A DNA stretch of 64,000 nucleotides from Lyophyllum atratum (taxonomy: Eukaryota; Basidiomycota; Agaricomycetes; Agaricales; Lyophyllaceae): the NCBI GenBank assembly GCA_014905825.1, contig JACGCN010000001.1, positions 2,108,001-2,172,000 of the forward strand. Reading direction: 5' to 3'. Every line of letters begins with the position of its first letter. The first letter of the stretch is position 1. Shown here piece by piece: positions 1 to 10,723 of the stretch. The notes under the pieces are model-generated. The model saw nothing but the letters and a program-made list of their open reading frames with translations, made no database searches and had not been told where the DNA came from. Both the position numbers and the translations under genes were made by a program.

Positions 1-1405
1 TCCACCTCCGCGGAATTCTCCGAAGCAGTTGGCTTGAACGCAAAGAATAGCAGGACAGTATTGATACCAGAGAGCACGAGCGATCCGAAGTAGAAGCGGG
101 CCCAAGGAATACCACTTGAAATTATGGTCTGGCAAGCGAGCGGCGATAAACCCGCACCGAGACCTGCGTGAAACAAGTTATAGAGAGTGCATTGTAAGGT
201 GTACAGACGACAGACTTACTCCACAGTCCATAGGAATATCCGAGAGATTGTTGAGGACCAGAGGCAAAATAAGCGTTCCTGAGCGTAGTAGTTCAATAAT
301 AAGAATGAGAGGGTAGTGGAGAGCGAATTACAAGGATGCTGAACGGACGTTAGCATCGAGTTCAGGAATTCAGTGATTTAGTGGCCTACCTGTCAAAAGT
401 CCTCGGGAAAATGCTGCGACGGCATAGGCCATGAATGTACCGGGATACCCAGTCCTGCTGCCTATCATGACGAAATATGAGGCATGCACAATACTAGAAA
501 ACACCAACACCAGATGTCTGGCTTGGGACGCGGAATGTCGGGTATTGTGGATTTTCTTGCGGGAACATGATTTAGAGAGCCAGGGTACATAGGGTATCAA
601 TGAATTTGTCGAAGAATCGGCTGCGCAACGTCCCAAAAAAGTCATCACAGGTTCGACGAGAATGGTCCCAGTAAAGAATCTGCCAAAAGAAAACGTGAGG
701 TCTTGTATTGAATATGGTCTTGGGCGACGAACCCGCAGGTGCTACCAGCAAACAGCAGGGAGGATGTCATTGGATTTAAATGGAAATCAGCAGTGAAGTC
801 TGTGCCGGGGTCAATATAGGAGTAGAAATGACGACGCTTTATCGCTCACAAGGCAAGACGGTTCCAGTCACTGTTCGGACCAAACAAGGACTCAGTCATA
901 ATTATAGAGATGATCACGACCGGTGCTCACCTCCATCTCCCCAACCACAGAGGAAGTAAGCAAAGAAGCCGCTTGTTAGACGCCATTTTAGCCGCTCTAG
1001 TTCTGAGGAGGAACGATGATTCACATCCGTCGCGGAACTAGTAGATGATGTTTTGCTCCTTGGGCGGACCAAGGTTTTGGTGGGGGGTGGGGCCAAGGTA
1101 TACAACACCGGCGCAGAACCGTTTTGTCGCGCAACTGACGTGCTAGTGAAATAATCGGATACATGGGCGTTACAAAGAGGAGAAAGAGAATGTGGGGTGG
1201 AAGTGTTGGAAGAGTCGGGGGTGTAGTCGCTGTCTGAGATTTCGAGGAGGGCTGGTTCATCTAGTATAGCACTGTCATTTGAAGCGGGAGTAATCGGGGA
1301 GAAAAGGCGAGGAACAGCGTTAAGGGAGAGATGCGAGCTGCGCCTCCGGCCCCTAAGAGTTGTCTGGCACGATTCTAATACAACAGGACGAAGAAGAGAA
1401 GTCAT
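1..1405 (-). CDS. MFS transporter, BSC6-like, 3' end outside window
   Basis: Major facilitator superfamily permease of the plasma or an internal membrane; the substrate cannot be told. The start is the ATG at 1405; an apparent earlier start at 1426 is a TTG. The first exon (1405 to about 914) gives a long Ser/Pro-rich cytoplasmic tail and then the first membrane segment, with the segment RLKWRLTSGFFAYFLCGWGD. Later exons give FFTGTILVEP followed by further hydrophobic helices (about 648-380). Near the left edge comes NLFHAGLGAGLSPLACQTII, then WARFYFGSLVLSGINTVLLF. Known family: this looks like the fungal group related to yeast Bsc6, where a hydrophobic run with LFHGxGxxxSPL is typical (from memory). 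The last helices lie left of the window. It is divergent from the PTH2 gene. Family assignment is firm, subgroup less so. Confidence 0.8.
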
Positions 1406-2068
1406 TTGGGAAGCTGGGGAGGTCAAATTGTACCATCGCCCATAATATACGCCAAAAACGACAAAATGGGGTTGTCGAAGGTCTTCCGCAAAACGGAATT
1501 GACACTGTTAATGTTTCATTTCTGGTGTGCGATACAACCTTTCGGACCGCGGTGCAATACCAAGAGGTGTATGCGATTGGATGCGCACACAGGAGTTGCC
1601 ATATGGCGCAGAAATTTCGGCGTTTCACGAGACCAAGAAGTCAAGGGTCATAAAACTTCTCGCTGGTAGGGCATAGGGAATAATTCGCTTTCGGTGTGTC
1701 GGGCGATAAACATAAGGCATGTTATAGATCGCTTCCGGCCTGAAGGCAAAAAGGTATCCCGGATGGCTAGATATGTCACGTAATTTGGAACGGATCTTCG
1801 TTCCATGCAGACTTAGGCACCCTGGATCTCCCTGGATAAGCAGATATTTCGTAATTTGAACAGCCGAACCTAGATACCTTGATAGAACGTGTCTCCAGGG
1901 AAAGCATATGGCCGTTGATGTATTGTTTGGAGGAATCGCGGAATCGAACCGGAATTACTTCTCTCGGCTCGTGACCGCTTTCGATGAATCCTTCCAGCCC
2001 AGCAGGCCAAGGCAAGCCACGAGCTATTCCTCTGAAGCGCCGCCCATTATTGACAACCTAATCTCAAG
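1406..2068. other. Intergenic and 5' region between divergent genes
   Basis: This stretch separates the start of the MFS transporter from the first recognised PTH2 exon. It probably holds both promoters and a short first coding exon of PTH2, because that gene's open frame is preceded by a stop codon and a plausible acceptor (ctcaag, ending at 2067) but no in-frame ATG. I could not pick the ATG exon with confidence. Open frames on both strands here look like chance. Confidence 0.4.
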
Positions 2069-3025
2069 CTACTCCGTACGCTGTGCTAGTTGCCGCATCG
2101 CTGTTCGTGGGATACTGGGCTGGCCGCAGGTCGCGTCCATCAGCCAATGTGCCCGACCTAAAATCAAAGCGTACGGTAACGGACGTTGGACCCACGGAAG
2201 ACGACAGTGATAATGAAGGGAGCGACACGTCAAGTACGGCAGGGGATGGCGATATTGGTTCATTGGTAGTTGACGAGGCCGAGGAATGCAAGCTTGTGAG
2301 GCCTTATGCTGACGATCGACAGGCAAATTCTTTTCCTGATCATGGCGCCTGCACAGGTCCTTGTTGTTCGGACAGATTTGGGGATGACTTCTGGAAAAAT
2401 TGCAGCCCAGTAAGTATTGCACTTGACTTCTCTTTCTTAGTCACCTTGATCGACAACGTAGATGCTCGTGAGATCACACACTCTAAGACCATGTACGCAT
2501 GCCGTCCATTAACCCACTGACTAGCCATGCGACACTAGCCTGCTACAAAACCCTGCTATTTAGCAATCCTGCGGTACTGAGAACCTATAGATCGCTTGTT
2601 CACAGTAACCATTGAATGTCTTCACAGCTTCTCAGGCAATGGGAGCGCGCAGGGTAAGCTCGTGCTATCTATCATGCAACCAATCACTTCGACCTTACCG
2701 TTCGATTCCTATTAGGCAGACCAAGATTGCCCTTCGCTTGTCAGGACGAAGATGAGCTACTCTTGCTGCAAGCGCAAGCTCAGAGCTTAAATTTATGTGC
2801 TCGGTCCATCCAAGACGCGTTCGTATAGTAGTACGCACGACATTGACAGGCGCGCCGTTGACACCTATCACAGTGGCAGGACTCAGATCGCAGCTGGCTC
2901 AAGGACCGTCCTTGGAATCGCTGGTGAGATCTTCACGTCGTGATCCTCCAAGTACCGACGTGACGCAAGGCACAGGACCATCAAGATTAATCAACCAGGT
3001 TACAGGAAAGCTACGACTCCTCTGA
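2068..3025 (+). CDS. PTH2: Peptidyl-tRNA hydrolase 2 (PTH2), frame broken
   Basis: Releases peptides from prematurely dropped peptidyl-tRNA; PTH2 proteins often sit on mitochondria or other membranes. Readable exons: about 2068-2295, 2357-2409, 2525-2573, 2628-2653, 2716-2818, 2874-2923 and 2970-3025. Order: a hydrophobic N-terminus (VLVAASLFVGYWAG), an acidic linker, then the fold with KLVLVVRTDLGMTSGKIAA, HATLACYKTLL, WERAGQTKIAL, the active-region GRTQIAAGSRTVLGIAG, and the C-terminal VTGKLRLL. The upstream ATG exon is not resolved. Odd points: after GQTKIALRLS (about 2742) the frame stops unless one base is removed, and the following DEDELLLLQ continues in another frame. The QCSHA motif also looks shortened at the exon 2/3 join, so that join is provisional. 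Either this is an assembly indel or the gene is damaged. Confidence 0.82.
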
Positions 3026-3388
3026 GTGTTCTCAGACTCTAGTAGATTAGTGATTTATCCATTGTTGCCATTGTGGTCTATAATTAGTGCTTGAACAATT
3101 GGTTCTGGGTACTATTCGATTATTTCCTTCTGAGTACTTGTCCGTGGTTTCTTCCACTTCCTCCGCAAGTTGCAAGACGACCCTTGACGTCCATCAGGTA
3201 ATGGGCGGGAAAGTAGGATGAGAGATGACAACGCCACCTGTGCATATCAACGACAAACACGGGATATCAGCGCCGTCGAGGAACACTTCCTACATTGCCG
3301 TCTACCAGCACAGCGAAATTGCTGTATTTCTGTCCTTTCTCTCTCATTACAGGACGACTTCTACTGTCCTACCATTGTACCCACTGCC

Positions 3389-5005
3389 ATGCCGGCACAC
3401 ACTCCTTACTCAAACAACTCTTCAGATATGGTCCACGCGCAGCAGGAGGAATATAAGGCTTCTTACGACAATCTCATCGACGAATTCGCCAAACCTTTTA
3501 CCGCCAACACAAATCACCAGACATTTGCAGTCGAAACACCCACTCTAAGCAATCACCGGCGAGGTCCTTCATTTCCTCTGACCAAAACCTTCTCCTCAAA
3601 GCACTCTGACGATACGTCCCACGGACCATCCCATGTGTCTTATCCACCACTGCCTCCTGTAAAAGAGACAGATACTCGAAGTCTATGGCAAAAGGTGCGG
3701 CAAGTTTCGACGCATAAGATCGATTTTGGCTCATGAACTTTGTAGATCCTTCCCGAATCTCTTGCATGTCGACTCTATGTTTTAACTGTCATCATCGAGA
3801 CAACGATAGACTTGATTATTGAAGGAGAGCTCCTACTTAGGGTGCGAGAGGAGGTCCAGGGCGACAGCGAGGCTGACGGTCAAATACCATCGCGCAAGAT
3901 GCCTGTATATCTCAGCATCTTTGCACTTGCCCAGTGTGTAACCTCACTGCCTCGACTGTTTTTCTTGAGCTGACAGGCGCGTAAACAGTATATTCCAGCT
4001 AGTAATGGCCATAGATGCCGTATATGCGCGGAATACTCTCCAGTTCCTATGTCTGACGTGAGTTCCTTGCGCGCTAGACTGTCTATATCTCACCACTATT
4101 CCAGCGTATTTAACGCACTCTTCCTCGTCTACGCCATCATTCAAATCAAAGAAATTCGCGAGGCACTTACGGATGCAACAACAGGCGTCTCGACTGTCCC
4201 AGTCAATGTTCTAACCACCGTCATACCTGTGGTTATATCTGTCTCCGAGGTCGCGTACATCGGCCTCGGTTGGAAGATTTACCATGAATTTGGCTGGAAG
4301 GTCTACAAGTTTATTGGTGCCGACCGGAGGATCAAAAAGCTGTATGCCAACTATCAGATATACGAATGCCTGGTCAAATTCGATGTTTTCTTTTGGGCTG
4401 GCTTCTCAGTACAGTTCATCTGGCTGGTTCTCCAGAAGAGTGACTGGGAATATTACGTGACATGTGCAGCCCTCCCACTTTCCATTGTCCTCTTGGTGGA
4501 GGGTCATCTGGCTGCAAGACACGAAAACAAATGGATGATGGCGACCTTCATGTGTGGATGCATCGGTGCCATGGTCTATTTCATTTACAAGGTTTGTATA
4601 TTCGTTGCTCAGCCTTAGATTTTATCTGACGGTGTCATGTTTGCTACAGCTCATCAAAGTCTTGCTGTACAAGGACACGACGCAATTCAAGTTCGTCTGG
4701 AAATCTCTTACTGTCTTCTGTAAGTTCTCATATACTGAGTTGGCGACACTTCATTAACCACTTTGTAGCCATTATTGCCATAGTACTCCTCTTCATGACC
4801 ATGGTGTTGTCCGTTATGGTCATGCGGAGTTTTGGCCGTGGCCTGAAAGACGCATGTAAGTCGACCTCTTTTACACCTGTCACGAATAACTAAATCAACC
4901 TGGAAATCAGTGGAGAGGAAGAGCAACCCAGCACATGGCCGTTATGCATCCCAAGCACACCGACGAGCCGCGAGCACGAATTTGAATCGCATGAGCATTG
5001 ACTGA
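3389..5005 (+). CDS. UPF0658 Golgi-type multi-pass membrane protein
   Basis: Predicted polytopic membrane protein of the fungal UPF0658 family, whose fission-yeast members are recorded at the Golgi; the molecular function is unknown. Seven exons join cleanly in frame: 3389-3694, 3746-3933, 3977-4057, 4105-4591, 4650-4719, 4769-4855 and 4911-5005, giving 437 residues. A Ser/Pro-rich cytoplasmic tail of about 100 residues comes first. It is followed by about seven helices, with family-like stretches such as RLYVLTVIIETTIDLIIEG, FQLVMAIDAVYARNTLQF and VFNALFLVYAIIQIKEIR. The end is basic and Ser-rich (KSNPAHGRYASQAHRR). I chose the ATG at 3389 because it has a better context than the in-frame ATG at 3218; both are possible. 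Confidence 0.85.
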
Positions 5006-5441
5006 TTCTCCACGACATGTTATGGGACCCCCCATATGTATTCATTTACCTGGCAGGAAGAGCCACGCCTATACACAGCGAAAAATGGACGTTTACGCAT
5101 CTAGCTGTCCAGTCAACCTTCTGCATCCTATCACATAGGCACCCATCACTGCATTCGTCATATACCGTACTTTATACCATAAATTCGCATTTTATTCATC
5201 ATGGTAGGTGGCAGCGCGCACCAACCACCGTTTCTCCCCTCGCACCACTTGCCTTGTTTCGCAAGTTTAGCCTGTTATTTAGATGTATCATTATAGTCGG
5301 GTGGAAATGGATGGGTTGAAGCTTGATCTGAGTATTTGCTGTGAAAGTGCTATAAACGGTAACTGCTCAACGTGTTGTACCTTACTCTTGTCATCTTGCC
5401 ACGGATGCAAACTTAACAGCCATTGCAGTTTGCGTCCTCTC
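5006..5441. other. Intergenic region, no gene seen
   Basis: Between the UPF0658 and BET1 genes, both on the plus strand. It should hold the 3' end of the first and the promoter of the second. No convincing open frame or repeat was found. Confidence 0.5.
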
Positions 5442-6057
5442 ATGTCTCAACGGTAAACCTCCAGCCGCCTTTGCTCGTTGTTCGCTGACCAGATTCTTGC
5501 AGTATACGACAACCAGCTTCACTTCGCGACCGATCAAACCTCCTCGGCGTAACACCACCTTCTTCCGGTCGTTCGTCTCCCTTCAACAACTCTTCTTACG
5601 GGCAGCAGGCCAATGGGCACCGCTACGCCGATGACCTAGAGGGTCAGAATGACGAGGCCTTGGAAGGCTTAAGCGCAAAGGTGAAGCTGCTGAAGGATGT
5701 ACGTGAGTTCTCGAACATAAGACACCTGTCCTATGTTTCGGCTTCAGCCAACTTAATCCTTCACCATTCGTCTTCTGCATAGATCACCATTGGGATTGGG
5801 AACGAAGTGCGAGAGTCGACGGTGCAGCTAAGTCAGATGGTGTGTTCCCAGTCTTCCTTGGACATTGAAAACAGTCTGAACACGAACTCTGACTGCTGTA
5901 GAACGACGCGTTCGCGGAGACGTCTGGGATTCTACAAGGGACATTTCGAAGGATGAACAACATGGCACAAAGACAGGGATGCCGTTGGCTTTGGTACATT
6001 ATCTTTCTCGTCATTGTCTTTTGGTTTTTCATTGTAGTATGGTGGTTTCGACGGTGA
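5442..6057 (+). CDS. BET1: Bet1-like SNARE
   Basis: Tail-anchored Qc-type SNARE for ER-to-Golgi vesicle fusion. Four exons (5442-5452, 5503-5698, 5783-5839, 5902-6057) give 139 residues in frame. Layout: a short basic start (MSQRIRQPASLRDRSNLLG), a Ser/Gly/Asn linker, then the SNARE helix. The helix runs from about residue 50 (YADDLEGQNDEALEGLSAKV) through GNEVRESTVQLSQM and FAETSGILQGTFRRM. It ends in a membrane anchor of about 20 residues, WYIIFLVIVFWFFIVVWWF. Length and layout match Bet1 family members. The first exon is only 11 nt, and the introns have canonical GT/AG ends. Confidence 0.93.
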
Positions 6058-6214
6058 CGCGGACCAGAGTGGATTATTTTTTTTCGTCACCGCACGAACG
6101 CAAGAAAAGTACAACTCCCAGAAGCATTATTACTCGACTACAGCCCTACTGTTGCTACAGGTTCTATTATAAGTTATACAGCACAATATACAGCGGATAT
6201 ATGAAACCATAAGA

Positions 6215-8441
6215 TTATGGCTCATCGCGTAGCCTCGCATGGCCGATCTCCCAGATCATGCGTCGTCGTAAATAGGGCATGTCTTTCTGTGTAAACCTGA
6301 CAAGGTCATCGCCTCTCGACAACCCTTGTAGATATTGACAGGTGAAGACGCCGCAATCATAACCGTTTTCCTGTTGTGGTTCCTAGCAATCGAAGTTGAG
6401 CAGCTGACCTAGTATTGTGAAGCGTGCGTAGAATCACCTCTATCGAGTAGTCTTCCCAACCGGTAAAATCAAACGGTTTCTTCTTCTTATTCCGATGCTC
6501 GGCATCAAGGTATGCCCGCAGTGCCTGAAGAGAATTGAGCTGTTGAACTCAGTGAAACAGACCAGTACATACCTTGAAAACGTTATCTCTTCTTGTCCCC
6601 ATACTGTCATATGACTCTATACGTTTCCGACGGAAGTTTACAGCAGCACTGGTCCAATGGGCATTGCTATGATTGACTGGAATAAGTATGACATCTTTGG
6701 AAAATATATCAATCTGGAGGAGATATTAATACAAGTCAGAGTCGACGGAGAAGTGATGCTTACCTTCTTAGTCCATTTCGCTAAACGGCCCTTTTCATAA
6801 CCATCTTTGAGCTTTGACCAAAAGAATGTGCTAAAGTAGTGGACATTCAACAATGGCATCCCCTGCTTCGGAGGATTCTCCTTGGAATCATCCGACCGTC
6901 CTAGTATCAATGCACCGTAGAAGTTGATGATCTCGTCATTCAACCACTGGCTGGGTCGTAGTCGCGACAAATCCTGTTCGTTTACTTGTTCTCGAGCAAA
7001 TTTAGAAACGGTGCCTCGTTTCTTCAAGATGACATCGACTTGTGCATCATCTTTGAGAGATAAGGGAGTTGGGGGTACGAGTTTCGGGCGTAGAAGCTGC
7101 TCAATGTTTTCATCCTTGATGCGATGAGTTATCCGTAGCTGTTCCAGTGAAGGCTGGAATGGCCGTGGTGGTCGAGGTCTGTTGGATAAGAGCTCATCAG
7201 AAAAGATGTCCTTTCATAGCCATACGAAAAGACGCACTCGTTAAGCGTAGCTTTTGCTCGGTCGAATGCACGCCGCAAGAAATCCATATCGTCAGTCTGA
7301 TGAAAAACCTTAGTGCGTTTCCAGTGGAATTAAAATTGAAACTCACGTCAGAGTAGGAGTGCCGCCGATGCCTAGGTTCCGGTTCCTTGACATGCAAGTC
7401 TACCATCGAAGAAGAGGCTGGAGTTCCTTTAGGACACAGTGAAGCAACTACTTCATAATACGTACGAGAAAAGGCATCGCGTTGGTCAAGCTTCTCCAAC
7501 TTCGCCTGGTATGCTAAAAGGCCTACGGAGAAAAGTTCGTATATGGTGCCTTGTACGCTGCGGGTGAGGGGGCTGCTACTCACCTTGGAAGTCTGTAAAG
7601 TTCGATGTGTAGCCTGAAGTTCTATTGAGCGCCACCGACATGAAGTCACGATACGATGCGTACCACTGCTGCGTTTTATGTTGTATAATCGCCTTTGCAT
7701 TTCTTCCTTGCTTTTCTGCGTCTCAGCCCGCACGTTCGCTTTGTGCTGGAGTCATCGTGAGACGGAGAAGTACTGAAATAATCGTCGAAACTGACCGCTT
7801 TTATGTAGATATGTTCACGGTTCCTGTACCGGCGTGGTATCACTCCGTCTTCCGCTTTTAGTCTTGGTGGAGGGACGCTATCTAGTTGTGTGACCACACT
7901 CTGGGTATGACTGGTGAATGATACACTTGTATCTGGACGTAGCGGAGATGTATCGCTTGTTTGCTCTTCGAAAGATCGTTTGGAGGGGTAGAGGGTGGAT
8001 AGTGCATCCGAAATGGTGCATCGTGGTCCCTTGGCATTTTTATACCATGGCTTCTTGTACAGGGGTCGTAGTTGCGCTCCTCTGCAAATCGGTACCCGTT
8101 AATCTGAGGCAGTTGGGCTTCTGAACGCGTCGGATCTTGCTCATCAAGCGCTTGCAATGATTTGGCATCTCCCGGAATATCCTCTTGTTCTAGGAATTTC
8201 AGCTGATACTTAAGGGTGGGCGTTCAAGGTAACTCACGTCGAAGACCAAAAACCACGGTACTGAACGTCTCTGCTGCTAAATTCCCAAAATCCTTGCCGA
8301 ACCTCTTCCACCGTGACAAAAGACCACCTTGTTCGAAGCGCTAGGATTCCCTCCGTCGTAGCCCACCATCCTTGTCCGGCGTTGCTTAGCTGAGTGCTGT
8401 GGTAGTAGTGGTTCAGCTGCTTGGCGTTTTCGGGGGTTCAT
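6215..8441 (-). CDS. ULP1: Ulp1-type SUMO protease (C48)
   Basis: Cysteine protease that matures SUMO and removes it from targets, probably at the nuclear periphery. The catalytic half is clean. It has RLRPSQWLNDEIINFYG, then the triad His in NHSNAHW, Asp in ESYDSMG and the nucleophile Cys in NGYDCGVFTCQY. The protein ends RLRDEP with its stop at 6215-6217. Upstream exons include FSVGLLAYQAKLEKLDQRD and PLSLKDDAQVDVILKKRG. The proposed start (8441) gives MNPRKRQ and a basic KQRRTR stretch fitting a nuclear signal. The poorly conserved N-terminal third does not join in one frame by eye: segments near 8330 (GLLSRWKRFGKDF) and 8060 (LYKKPWYKNAKG) lie in other frames. Those exon borders are unresolved, or indels are present. 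Confidence 0.85.
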
Positions 8442-8624
8442 CGAGGTCTGGGTCCTGTAAGCGCCACCTTCAGATAGCCTCGTCAGGTGGGAGGTTTCCC
8501 GAAGGTTAGGAAGGACAATCGAGGACAAGAGGTGGCCGTGCTGTCGAGAGGAACGCTGGTTGCCCGGAATACGTGCGCAAATCGGATAATGTCCCACGTG
8601 CAACAGTTGTGGGAAAAAGATGTC

Positions 8625-8737
8625 TGCCCCCTGCAAGGCTCGAACTTGCGACCTCAGGATTGCGTAAGAAGCTTACGTAAGAAGCTTACGTCATATTGCT
8701 ATGAGACCTGCGCTCTAGCCAACTGAGCCAAGGAGGC
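8625..8737 (-). tRNA. tRNA-Met (CAU), elongator type, with intron
   Basis: Read on the minus strand, the acceptor arms GCCTCCT and AGGGGGC pair over seven positions, with one U-G. The D-arm box is TTGGCTCAGTTGGCTAGAGC, and the T-arm GCAAG-TTCGAGC-CTTGC pairs perfectly. The anticodon loop reads CTCATA, giving CAU, and is interrupted just after position 37 by about 38 extra bases (roughly 8664-8700). That is the normal place for a nuclear tRNA intron. Removing it leaves about 75 nt. The intron contains two direct copies of a 13-nt unit (see findings). The exact splice points are inferred. Confidence 0.88.
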
Positions 8738-8829
8738 TTGGACTCACGGTTGTCACAAAGTCATCGCACACGACTTGAAGCCGCACTTGCAACTGAACTG
8801 CTACTGATCACTTACAGTTCCACTCCCCC

Positions 8830-10457
8830 ATGACAGAGAACTCAATTTCCAGGTGGAACGCTATTCCATTGTCTCGTACAGACGAGCCCAGTCCGAGTTT
8901 GAAGGTACTCTTACCATGTCCCGTCCCACTAATGCAACCCATACTGCCTCTGTCTCCCTTTTCCCACCCACCAGCATCCTAGGCCAGGCGAGGAAGAGGA
9001 AGATGACGACGTCTCCATCGTCTCTCGCACCCCTTCTCCTCCGCCAATGGACGTCGACGCAGACGTCTACAAGTACGATGAATATCTTCGAAGTGCGCCT
9101 TCCGAAGTCATTACCGTCGAAACGAGGATCAAGTCAAGCAACAAGGGCTTCGCCATGCTTGCAAAGCTTGGCTGGAGTGAAGGCCAACCTCTAGGGATAT
9201 CGGAGATGGTGAGTGACCAGATTCGTGCCTCGCCTTTGTCTAGTCCAACCTGCAATAGGACGTGTCGATCCAATCCCGTTCCAAATCAAGAGGGATTTAA
9301 CTGGCCTCGGGAAGACCAACCAAGACGTAAGAATGATTGAAACAACTGTTTCACAGCGCCGTGGCTTGGATTCCGAGCGCCAACAGAAAGAGACAGAGGA
9401 TCAGCGTCGAGCACGAGAGGTTGAATTCATCTATTTTACTGAGGCATATTCGACTCATATATCATACAGGATTTGGTCGCTCGAAAGTCGGCCCTTGAGG
9501 ACGAAATCTCGACGACCTTGAAAGCCTTCTACTGCACTTTATGCGACAAGCAGTTCAAAACCGTTGCCCAGTACGACGAGCACACCAATTCGTACGCGCA
9601 CCATCATAAAGCACGCTTCAGGGACATGCAGGCCAACGTGCGCCTCAAACCTAAGGAGGAGGTCGATAAGAGAAAGGAGAAGGAAAGGAAGCGCGAAGAA
9701 AAGGAGCTAAGGAAGATTGCTGCAGCTAACGGGATCAAGATGCCTAAACCCGTAGGTGCCACTCCTCTAATTCCCGCGGACACGACCTCGCCAGCCAGCA
9801 ATACCATGGATGTCGATTCTCTCCCGCGGCCGCCCAAGAGAGGTGGTTGGTCAACTGTTTCCGGCAGCACCGGCCAGACGCCCCGAGCTACGTCTGGCTG
9901 GGCGTCCGTCGGGCCTGGTTCGGCACCTCCACCTCCACCACCCCACGAATCCTCGACCTCATCAAACGGCTCTCCGAGGTACTCACATCCCACCCAGCAA
10001 GCCGTCTTCGGCTCCTGCCTTCAGAACGGCTGGTTGGACATCCCTGGATACCGGAAGTTCACAGACGGCGCCTCCAATACCAGCCACAAGCGACCTGCCA
10101 CCACCTGCCGCTCCGCCTTCTGTCCCCCCATCTCGAGGTGGATGGTCAAGTGTCACATCAAACAGCGCATCGTCGGGTTCCTCAGGGTGGAACCGGGCAA
10201 CAAAGCAGGTAATACCACCCTCGAGTCAACCGCTGCTTCCCACTGCTCCGCCTCCCGCACCATCTCGGGGAGGCTGGTCGAGCGTCGCTCCAAACAGTAG
10301 ATCATCCGGTTCCTGGAGCAGTGCAACAGCCCAGCCATCGTCAGTGTCGGCCGCTCCGCCCCCTCCATCGAACCAGCCACCTAATGTTCCCGAACCCATT
10401 CAACCAATACGCTCAGGATGGCAGCAATTCCAGAAGTCAGGGCCCAAGCGACGATAG
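8830..10457 (+). CDS. G-patch and C2H2 zinc-finger RNA-processing protein with GW repeats
   Basis: Nuclear RNA-processing factor resembling GPATCH8-type proteins. Exon 1 (8830-8904) encodes MTENSISRWNAIPLSR; exon 2 begins at 8975 with HPRPGEEEEDDD. The G-patch core is NKGFAMLAKLGWSEGQPLG, and the next exon continues GRVDPIPFQIKRDLTGLGK. A C2H2 finger follows: FYCTLCDKQFKTVAQYDEH, then two histidine-rich turns. After a Lys/Glu-rich helix comes a Pro/Ser/Gly tail carrying about eight Trp motifs such as RGGWSTV, SGWASV and RGGWSSV. Two frame problems: the canonical intron at 9209-9258 joins out of phase by one base, and the tail switches frame near 9985, with RGGWS motifs on both sides of the switch. 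It ends at 10457 with GPKRR. Function beyond domain content is inferred. Confidence 0.85.
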
Positions 10458-10723
10458 ATCGTTCTCCTTGTCAGAATACCTTCGACAAAACACAACGGGA
10501 ATAATGTTTCAAGTTTAACGTTAACTAAGTAGCTACAATTGGGTTGTTTGTATGTCTGTATCGGCAATTGATGGTAATAGAAGTATGTATATAAGGTCGA
10601 TGGGTGGTGGCCAAGAAGAGGTGGGGCTTCGCAATACGGCAATGAGCAAGAACGTAAAAATATAGTACGGGAGCAACAAGTCCAGTGAGCTTGCAAGGGA
10701 AACAAATATTATGTAAAGAAAAA

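Noticed and set aside
1900..2040. tRNA-like signal on the minus strand (GGTTCGATTCC with matching GGAAT/ATTCC ends)
   Set aside because: The T-stem pairs only partly, no anticodon arm could be built, and the span of about 100 nt has no fitting variable arm.
7197..7733. 178-codon minus-strand frame as one continuous exon of ULP1
   Set aside because: Its middle is better read in another frame (QQWYASYRDFMSVALNRTSG), so the long frame is partly chance.
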